Origin: Lentinus brumalis
Taxonomy: Eukaryota; Basidiomycota; Agaricomycetes; Polyporales; Polyporaceae
Reading direction: 5' to 3'
DNA: 64,000 nt
NCBI GenBank assembly: GCA_001792895.1
Contig: MARA01000032.1
Span: 310,001-374,000 of the forward strand
Both the position numbers and the translations under genes were made by a program. A model generated the notes under the pieces. The model was not told the DNA's origin, made no database searches, and saw only the letters and a list, made by a program, of their open reading frames with translations. Of this stretch, positions 55,369 to 64,000 are shown in pieces (the stretch's first letter is position 1; each line of letters starts with the position of its first letter).

Positions 55369-56824
55369 GACTTCGTAGTGTACAGTCGTCTCCTGCAGAC
55401 ATGAGACATGCGCAGACGTCTCGAGGCTGAAGACGTCGGGACGTCGCGCTGAGAGAGGAGTTGCGAGGCAGGAGGCGTTCCGTCCTCGGGTCGACCGTCC
55501 TGGCGAGGGGTCGATGCACGCTGCAGCCTAGATGCGCTGCCAGCGCCGTCCGAGCCGTCGCCCTTGGCGGTGCGACGAGTCGGCGTTCGCGGCCCGATTC
55601 GCTTCTCGCTGTGTCGCAGTTGTGCTCGCGGAGGGCGTTGCCCGAGGCCTCCGGGCAGGCTCGAGAGTGCGGCCGCGGGCGTCGGCTTGACGGCTGTCGC
55701 AAGGGCGGGAGACTGGGCGGAGAGCGAGGAGGCGAGAGGGAAGAGGATGCCGGGATTTTGGGCGAGGAGTAGTCGGATCGTGTGGTCGAGATGCGCGACG
55801 TGCTGGTGAGAGTCGGTCTTGGTGTTGATCTTTACGGAGAGAGCCCGGGCGGTGCTTACGCGGGTTGTTACTTGAAGCAACGGGCTGAGTGTCTTGAGGG
55901 TCCCGTTCGACGAGTCACTTGAGCAGGACAACGAGCGGCTGATAGAGAATTCCAGGAGTTCAGACGACGGGTGGCGGAGAGGCGCAAGCGTGCTGTTGAG
56001 GTGGACTAGGGTCAACTTTAGTGTCTTTGGGTGGGAGTCAATACACGGGGAGCTCGAGTACTACTTACATGAGTAAATCAACTTGCAATCACTGGAGCGA
56101 GGCACGAGACGCGAGGTGCGAGAATGGGGCAGGATGGAACAGACTTGTATGCCGCAGCTTGAATGAAGGGCAGGCGGCTTGATGCATTGTGACTGCCGGA
56201 GAGTGGGCGTGTCGTGTTTGAGTGCGTGCGGGCGAGGGTGATTTTGAATAACGATACCTCGAGACGTTGCAGACGGAAGGAACGCTGCGAGGGAGAGAGA
56301 GTCTGCATAGGAGACGACGGGTTTGCGTGTTGGCGAGACGTAGAGTGCATGTACATACGTGAATCGAGAAGGGACATGGAGGGACGCACCTGCACCCTGT
56401 GCTTGTCGCGCACACCGACCCTCCTGCGAGAAGGACTTGCGAGAGACCGCCGGGGTCTTCTGCTCATAGGCGGGCGTACAGGGCACGGAGGACGTCGTCG
56501 CAGAGTTTGAGGGAAGAGAGGGGCACTGGAGCTGTGGGCAGAGTGCGCGTACCGGGGTGCTGCCTCTTCTTGAGGCGGCGGCGAGAGAGGCAGTCGAGCA
56601 GGAGCGGTCGAGTGCCGTCCCAGACGAGTCGAAAGCGAGCGGGGGCGGCAAACAGGCGCAAACAGCGTCGCGGATTCGAGCAGACGGCAGCTGAGCGAGC
56701 GACGGCAGCCAGAGCGAGCGACGACGAGGGCAGAAGAGGCGGGCGAGCGGCGATCGACCGAGCAGCTCTCGCGTACAGCCACCACTCGCGTGACGTCAGC
56801 GATCGACGTCGCCCAGCGATCGCA

Positions 56825-56877
56825 ACCTCCAGCGCGAGCGGCCGCGGTAGAACGCGTGTGCAGAGGCGAGCAATCAT
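56825..56877 (-). pseudogene. Truncated first exon of the HMG-box gene (copy 3)
   Basis: Same as in copy 2, ATG at 56877. Here the open continuation is shorter (to 56464) because of small indels downstream. Confidence 0.75.
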
Positions 56878-57021
56878 CAGGAGTAGTTGGATGTTGGATG
56901 TCGAGAGCCAACCGACGCGACCCGCGGCGAATGCCCGGTAAGTAACTAGTTCTAATGACGCAATAAACAATGGATTAATCCCCTGCCGCCCAAGGCGCTC
57001 AGTAGCTTGTCCTCCGCCACC

Positions 57022-57407
57022 ATGTCGTCTTTCGCGAAAGCCTTGTCCCCTGCTGTCAGGGAAATACGGATTCTGTGCTGCCAGACAGGTCCTGCGTCGG
57101 CGGGTGCACGGTGAGCCAGGCCCAGTTTCTCGAAACAGACTCGGGTTAACGTGTTGTAGGCAATTCATCACCTCTCACTATCCGACGCTCAAGCAACACA
57201 ACCCCGACCTCCCTATCCTCATTCGTCAGGCGAAGGGAACTCCTGCGAGGGTGTTTGCGAGATTTGGTGCGTTTGATACTGCTCATACAATACGCGTCGC
57301 TGACCGAAGTTCATGCAGACAAGGGATTGGAGAAGCACGTCGAGGTCGAGGGTCTTTCCTCCTCAGACGTCGCGTCGCGGATCTCACAGCTGTTGGGCTC
57401 ATCATGA
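57022..57407 (+). CDS. NDUFA2: NDUFA2/B8 complex I subunit (copy 3)
   Basis: Exons 57022-57110, 57160-57266 and 57319-57407; intact and apparently identical to copy 2. It keeps the 155-bp-type divergent promoter and, on the other side, only the truncated first exon of the HMG-box gene. Confidence 0.9.
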
Positions 57408-57965
57408 ACGCTTGTACTTTGATGCAATTGCACGTCCTTCAGTAGACTTCATTGGGCAGTCTCCAGACATCTCAAGTTGCGTTTGATACTACCAGTGGAT
57501 GAAGGTACGTCCTCAAACAGAGGGAGGCCAAGGTCGCCGTTGCGGTCGCGGGGCGACGGCTCCGTTGGCAATATCAAGAGTCAGACGGAGAGGTTATAGA
57601 ACGTCGCGGAAGAGTTGGCAGCCCTCGAAGTGGGCTTGGGAACGATGACACGCCAGCAGCTTGAGCAGGGCGAAAGGTACGTCAGTCCCATACTACACAT
57701 CACGTTCTGACTCTATGACTATAGTCAGGTCCTTGGTACCAAATGGCAAATGGATTCGTCAGGCGCCATCCTACATTGACCACCGACCGACTGCGTCAAC
57801 CGGTGCCGCCGTGCCGCAAGTCGCCGAAATCCATCAAGCTTCTCTGTCCAGGTTTACTTCAGCAAGGCCTTCCTGATATGGATCTCCTGAGGGTCGTCAG
57901 AGCAACTCTTCCACAATCCACCACCACCCCAAGCTTCACGTTATTCGCACTCCCACGCAGGTCTC

Positions 57966-59159
57966 ATGCAGCTCGTCTGGTTTATCACAGGTATGCTTCG
58001 AGATGGTCCATACGAGATGATGCTGACATTCCTCTCCAGGAGCGTCCTCTGGGTTGGGTTATGCTCTCACCCAACGGATCCTCGCGCGCGGCGACCGGGT
58101 TATAGCGACGGCGCGCAACCCAAGGGCGTTGGACGCTCTCCTCTCGCACCCGACACAGACAAGTCTCGTATACACGTCCTCAAGCTAGACATCACGTCGC
58201 CCTTCGCGACGCTCCAGGAGACCGCACAGCAAGCAGTCGAGAAATGGGGCCGTGTCGACGTTCTCGTCAACAACGCCGGCATTGGCGGTGAAGTCGGCGC
58301 GAGCGAAGAGCTCGGGTGAGTCACCAGCGTGTCTTGCTGCGCTCCAATGTGCTGACCGGGCTGCCCAGAGTGGACTGGCTGATGCACGTGATGAAGACGA
58401 ACTACGCTGGGACCGTGAACGTCACCAACGCCCTGCTTCCTCACATGCGTTCGCAGCGCACGGGGACGGTTGTTCTCCTTGGAAGCCGGTCGGCGTATCG
58501 GAACGAGTTCCTTGTGAGTTGTTGATTTACCTCTGCGCCGTCGGTTGTCTGACGATCCGCAGGGACCTGGTACGTTCCCAGCAACCTTCCGTTGTGCAAG
58601 GCTTACCGTTCTCATAGTTGCCTACGCTGCTTCGAAGGCAGCCGTGCATTGTACGTGTCCAGCATATGCTCACCCGCGCGAATAATTTTTGAACTTTTTG
58701 ACAGCGTACGGCGAGACGCTCTCCGCGGAGGTAGCCCCCTTCAACATCCGCGTCACCGTCGTCGTCCCTGGCACCTTCGACACGCCCCTCGCCCATCCCA
58801 TCATTGGCACGCCCATCGCGGACTACGACTCCGCGCGCGCGGTGCTACGCCAACGCGTTGAGGCAGCCAAGAAAATGCCCAACAAGGGCGACCCGGTCAA
58901 GGGCATGGACGCGCTCATGGACGCGATCCGTGGAGAGGGGCGCGCGGCGGGCAAGGGTGGGCTGCCGCTGTGGCTGTTCCTGGGCAGCGACTGTATTGCG
59001 GATATCAAGGGCCGGGCGGACAGGCTGAGAGGCGTCGCGGAGGAGTGGGCTGCCGGCTGCGTGAGAGGCGGTGGTTCGAATGCCTTGTCTTGTATGTTGT
59101 GTATGAACATATATTTGTTGCAGACACGTCCTTGTTCGCAGCGCTTGTACTGCACGTAG
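57966..59159 (+). CDS. Short-chain dehydrogenase (copy 3, one-base gap)
   Basis: Exons 57966-57990, 58040-58315, 58369-58513, 58563-58569 (7 nt), 58618-58650 and 58705-59159. The C-terminal half is the cleanest of the three (VTVVVPGTFDTPLAHPIIG, then VLRQRVEAAKKMPNKGDP). One base is missing at CACCCGACAC (about 58150), where copy 1 reads CACCCAGACAC and gives SHPDTDKSRIH. Copies 1 and 3 are broken at different places, so a consensus of the copies is intact. Confidence 0.75.
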
Positions 59160-59238
59160 CCGATATCGATGACTGGATGCATGTTGCACACTGCATATGG
59201 TGTGCATCTCCCAGATCAATCGAGTGCCTCAGTCGCGT

Positions 59239-59425
59239 TCATAGCCAGTGATCACTGATTATACGTGTTCATAGCGAGTGTTCATACGTGTTCATAGCCG
59301 TGTCGTGCTCATAGCCAGTGTTCATCGTCATGTCTTGCTCCTGTTTACAGCCAGTCCTCTTTTCATACGTGTTCATAGCCGTGTCGTGCTCATAGCCAGT
59401 GTCGTGTTCGTAGCCAGTCCTCTTA
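59239..59425 (+). repeat. TGTTCATAGCC minisatellite (copy 3)
   Basis: Matches copy 1 almost base for base, unlike copy 2. Confidence 0.7.
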
Positions 59426-62400
59426 GTGATGTACTGCGTTTTGTTTATGGCCGTCTCTTGCAGCTGGACTGGGCAGCCGTGATTCGTAGATGCCTGGCGA
59501 AGAGACTCAGTAGAGGAGGAGAAGGAGGTTGGCGGTTAAGAGCCGCGGCGTGGTGTGAGGACGCATGTTCTAGTCATTGCATGTATCTACTACACGAAGA
59601 AGTACTACTTATACATGGCTACTAGAGAGCACACAAACGGAACACCGGGAAATCGTAGCGACGCACTTTCTACGAGCGCTTAGGTTACTAAAACGGGAAG
59701 CCACACCGGCGTAAGACTGCCGCCGCTTGATCTCCGCCGGCTGCCAATCTCCTGCATTCTCCTTGGACAGTGCTTGAGCGCTGAGCCTGGGGCTCCAACT
59801 CGCTTGCCGCAGAGCTGCAGTCTTCGACGAGGTCATCAGTCATTGCACGCACAGCGCGCTGAGCGTGGCGTCCGGTATGCAGAGCTCCCCGGAACGTCTG
59901 AAACAGCACCTCAAAACACGCCCGGGAGAGTCCAGATAAGCCCGGCCACACATGACGCCGCTCAGAGCATACCTACTCCCGGGCTAGACATGCGATGACA
60001 TCACTCTCGCGAGCATGTGGGACAGCGGAGACAAAAGCTTCGTCCCGGAGCTGCCTTCTGCGTACGCTTGTAACAGCAAATATAGAAGTTGTGCGGTCGG
60101 TAAGTCATTGTAACTCGGTACAAGCAGAGCAGTAAAACGTACCGAGAATCCCCAGGGTTGCGGAGTAAACACGACGGTGTACAGCCAAGAGACGGCCACG
60201 CGGGAGCTGCTTCACGCAGCGTGACAACATTCTGCATCGCTTCTGAGCGAAGTCTATAGAAACTGTACGTCAGCCTCCAGGTAAGTCATTGAAGCGTGGT
60301 ACATGCTGAGCAGCAATACATACCGAGAAGGCTTTGGTTCGCCTGGCGACATGTGCCCAGCACGGGAGCTACGATAGCATGACGAAGGCCTATGGCCGAG
60401 GTACAAGCCGGAGCTTCGACGGCGCCCGGGAGAAGTCAAGCCGCAGGATAGCGTCTGCCGAGAGATCTTGCACGTCGCATCTTGTACAGGAGAAAGCGAG
60501 ATCTCTGCGGATTGCGAGTGGGTGGATAAGTAGGGTGTGTCTGCGTGTGTCTTGGCTTGACTATGACGGCAGCTGTGGCGAGCGAGGGCCTGGGAGAAGG
60601 GACACCGCGGGCTGCACCTGCGCGACGCTGCGACCGTCCGGGAGTAGTGGAGTCGCGGGATGCGGCTGGGAACCGTCTGCGGGGAGCTGGTGCATGCCGC
60701 ATTATGGAGACCGGGGGACAAAATACCTCAGCGGAGGGCGGGAGAGCCCGAGTGCACGGGAGATGGTGTGTCTGCATTCGTGTGGATCGCTGCGACGGCG
60801 GGCGAGGAGCCGGAAGGCGACAGTATGCCGCGGGCCGCACCGTGACCCCGGAGCGCAGAACTGTGAGACACTGCGACTGTCTGGGAGATGTTGCTTGTTA
60901 CATCTTGTGGGTGGGAGCAAATCGAACCCTGCGAGGCGGTGCTAGAACGCTCGGACGAGCAGAATGCGACGCGGCTGCCAGTGCGTGACGCTGCACCCAG
61001 GATGGGGCGAAGGCGGCGGGAGCGGAGCCGTGTGCACGCTCGCGACGTGTCGAGGGTTGAGCTTGCAGTGCATGCCTAACGACATACGAAACGGCTGTCA
61101 GCACGAGCAGGGACTCGGGAGCCATGCGGAGGAGACTCGAACGCACCGACGGGTCCTCTCTCTCCATCCGAGTTGCTTGAGTACGCGTGGTGCCAACTGC
61201 ACCGGAGGAAGCCTGGGAGCTCGTCTGGGAGGTGGCTCAAAGGACAGCGAGTGGGAGGACGGCGAATGGAGGATGCAACAGAGAGACAGAGAGGACGTCG
61301 GCAGCTGGGAGGGCATGCAGATGAAGGGGGAGGGGAGACGGCAGGCTCTCGGGCGCACCATATATCATTCTCGCTGCTCATTCGGATTCCCAGGGTCGCA
61401 GACGGCAATGGCCGCCGTTCCGCGATGTATGTTGTGATCCCATGTTGGACGACTCCGTCCGTGAGGTTGAATGCTGAGTTCAGAGTTCTCAGCCAATGCG
61501 CCGGCCAACTCGTCCTGGCGAGCAATCGGCTCCCGGACTAGGCGCAACTCACCCTTCGGACGTTTCCATGTCATTGTCACTCTAGCCGTGACCGCCAGAT
61601 GCGAGTGCTGAGAGGAATGTTGAGATTGCGATCCACGTGTGACATGAGCATGCGCGGACCCAGCAGGACAAATAGAGGGCCGTCATCGCTGTTGACAATC
61701 AAGGGAAGCACCGGATAAACCGAATCTGTTCGCGTCCGAGTCGTTCGGTAAGTATCATTCCTTTCCAGCCAACCTTCCCGGAACTCCAGATTCAGCGTGA
61801 GGTCTCCTAGCTCCTGTCGCAGCAAGCTGTTACAGCATGTGCCGTGGTCGTCCTCCATACCCCAGATGATTTGATGTGCAGCTGCTGAGTCGACGGGCCG
61901 ATATCTGGCGTGTGCATAACGGTGTTGTTACTTGCGGACAGGCCGTGTCAGTCGCAGGAACGCGACGGCGCGACGGAACTGTGTGGGAAGCTCGAATGTT
62001 TCTGGACGAACAAGGCAGCTTCGCTCCGCTGCCATCTGTAGTAGGTAGAGTATTGCACGGGCACAATGTCCCTGCGTGATGTATTAGTTACCTGGAGTCT
62101 CAATTATGCGACAGAATGCGACAGAACGATAGGAGGTCACGTACCATCTAGAATGTTTCACGGCGAACTTGGTAGTAAGTATCCCGTCCGCTCGAAGCCG
62201 TCGCGTGCTCGGAGTCTCGGAGAGGATCATGCCTGCACACGATGTCTCGCGTGATAGCATAGACGTTCGCTCCGCAGCTTCTGTGTCCGGGAGTGCATTC
62301 TTCCGAATCCTCCTGCGCGCGGTTGGCAGTCCGAGCGACTCCCGAGCAGTGCTTCCCACCTGGATCATCACCATAATATCGCAGTGCTCCCAGTACCCGT

Positions 62401-64000
62401 GCAGTTTACAGATGTGAGCGATGGATTGGCTGGGAGACCCCGTGAGAGCCAGGCCGACCGCTACAAAGACTCAAATAGTGTGGCGAACAGTGCTACTTGC
62501 TAGAACGGGCATCCTGCGTGGCATCGTTCTTGCCTAGCGGGCTGTGCGCGACCTTCGAGCCGTCGAAGAATGTTGCAGCCACAGCCGCAGCCGCAGCCGG
62601 GCGTACCTCCAAGTCTTCCCAGGCCTGCCGTTCGTCGTGTTACATTCTGTCTCCCGAGCGGAGGACATGGACATCTGGCGGTGTCCGAGTCGCCTCCCTG
62701 TAAGTAGGTTCGTAGTACCAGTATGTAAGCTCACTCACCCAGGACGTAGAGACTAGAGTCTGTGTTCCGCCTCCCACCTCTCCTAATTGAATTATAGCGA
62801 GTAGACATGTGCAACAACGCTCGCTCCCGGGTAGCGGATGCGCTGCAATGTGCATCCACATGCCGCGACCTTGAAGCATGCACCGGCGGCGCAGACGCAC
62901 ATCGCGTCCTGCGCGGGACGAAGAGTTCCCGGCGACCGATTCGAGCAATCCCAGCGGGATATTCCTGAGCATCGAGAAGACACGTCGAACGTCGAAGTGA
63001 GCCGCAGGCTCACTCAACGACATCGAAGCGGCAAACATCGAACACGTACCTGTTCCCTGTTCGCGGTCCACTGTTCAGGGACTTGGACGTCCGAGTCGAG
63101 TGACCACACGTGCTGGAAACTCGTGCGGCCACCCTGCACCCTCCCGGGCACGTCCAACTCGGCGATAGAGACGCATCCCACGCAGTGCCAGCTGTTCTGC
63201 ATGCCGTTCGAGGCTCGTGCATGCAGCGGCGACTCTGGAGCGAGCACGACGCGACCGCGCTGGGGGCCGCATCGGACATAATCCTGGGAAGTGCCCAGGT
63301 TGAGGGTTGCGCCGTGTTGTATGTTTCATCTGCGTGCTGTCGCCGGAGTGCTTCCCCGCCGGCACTGGTGTGTTGGACTGCACCCCGTCGCGTCCAGTCT
63401 CGCACTGGAGCGGAACCCGACGCAAACTGCGCTGAGGATGCTTGAGTATGGGAGCACGTCTGTGCGCTGTCCAGGTTTCAAGGCAGGTGGCGAAATAGCG
63501 AGCGAGCGAGCGGCGTGCCGACGTCAGACGTCCCTGAAGATTGGTACGTACGCGTGCAGGGGTACTCGGAGATTCGCCAAGACACGGCGGAGGTGCAGGG
63601 AAAGGATCCTATAACCCATGCGCAAGTCAGCACGGTCCCGCCGCTCCCGACACGCTCCCAACCCCGGCGCAGGTCACTTACCTCGCCCCCGCCGTTCGCT
63701 CCAGCCCGTGTCGCCCGTGTCCTACGAGCTGAGTTCCGGTGAGTCGCAGCCCAAGCCGGATGCCCTTCCATCGTGTCGGGCGATACGCACCTGCTGACTG
63801 CACCTCTCCTTCTCCCAGCCGGCGCGATCGCTGCTCGCCGTTGACGAGCTCCCGGTGAGTCGCATTCTAAGCCGGCCATACCCGAGACCGCCCTGTCCGC
63901 CACCGACTGACTCTTTTCTCTCTCACACCCAGATCTGCGAACATCCACGCCCCAGTGAACCAGCCCCACGGTGAGCACCGACGTCCTCGCCTACACAGCA

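Larger units (their letters stand above)
47831..56824. repeat. Tandem repeat copy 2 (about 8.99 kb)
   Basis: Same order of contents as copy 1, directly head-to-tail. Differences from copy 3 are mostly one- to three-base losses (for example CCGCTAGAC at 50968 against CCCGGGCTAGAC in copies 1 and 3), the pattern of sequencing error more than of mutation. Confidence 0.93.
56825..64000. repeat. Tandem repeat copy 3, cut by the window edge
   Basis: It runs to the last base, which corresponds to about 55005 in copy 2, so roughly 1.8 kb of this copy and any further copies lie outside the window. Confidence 0.92.

Noticed and set aside
38804..64000. Large tandem repeat as a transposon, rDNA array or CRISPR-like array
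   Set aside because: No terminal repeats at unit borders, no transposase or reverse transcriptase motifs, no rRNA sequence, and units are 9 kb with ordinary nuclear genes inside.

Overview
The window looks like nuclear DNA of an agaricomycete basidiomycete, probably a polypore-type wood decayer. The DNA is GC-rich. Genes are packed on both strands and cut by many 48-65 nt GT-AG introns. The gene set is fungal: a fused AROM polypeptide, HET-domain proteins, ferric reductase, Mediator and TFIIH subunits, and an RGS membrane protein. No bacterial, viral or organellar genome features were seen. All gene models were assembled by eye from splice signals, frame continuity and family knowledge; no search was run.

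Layout. 1-16.2 kb is ordinary core genome: the 3' half of AROM (+), a secreted DUF5695-type protein (-), a C2H2 zinc-finger protein (-), ribose-5-phosphate isomerase (-), a small TFB5/GTF2H5 gene (+), an APH-fold kinase-like protein (+) and a ferric reductase (-). 16.2-18.4 kb holds no gene I can support. 18.4-22 kb is a large unrecognised two-exon gene (-).

23-37 kb has an unusual symmetry. A gene of unknown family (here 'A') and a HET-domain gene occur on each side of a RAX1-like/MED8 divergent pair. The right pair is arranged as the mirror image of the left pair: A(+) HET1(-) RAX1(-) MED8(+) HET2(+) A'(-). The A' copy also carries a tandem array of phase-2 mini-exons at its 5' end, each a repeat of the N-terminal MSPLQG peptide.

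37.8-38.9 kb encodes a two-HMG-box, probably mitochondrial DNA-binding protein (-). It shares a 155-bp promoter with the complex I subunit NDUFA2 (+). From about 38.8 kb to the window end, roughly 9.0 kb is repeated in tandem: two full copies and a third cut off by the window edge. Each copy holds NDUFA2, a short-chain dehydrogenase gene with a 7-nt exon, a minisatellite, and about 6 kb with spliced-gene signals on both strands but no recognisable product. The repeat breakpoint lies inside the HMG gene's first exon, so copies 2 and 3 carry its promoter and about 19 codons joined to foreign sequence.

One-base gaps interrupt several otherwise convincing frames, often in C/G runs (A, HET1, MED8, the large unknown gene, the dehydrogenase copies). 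I read these mainly as unpolished long-read sequence errors, though real decay cannot be excluded gene by gene.
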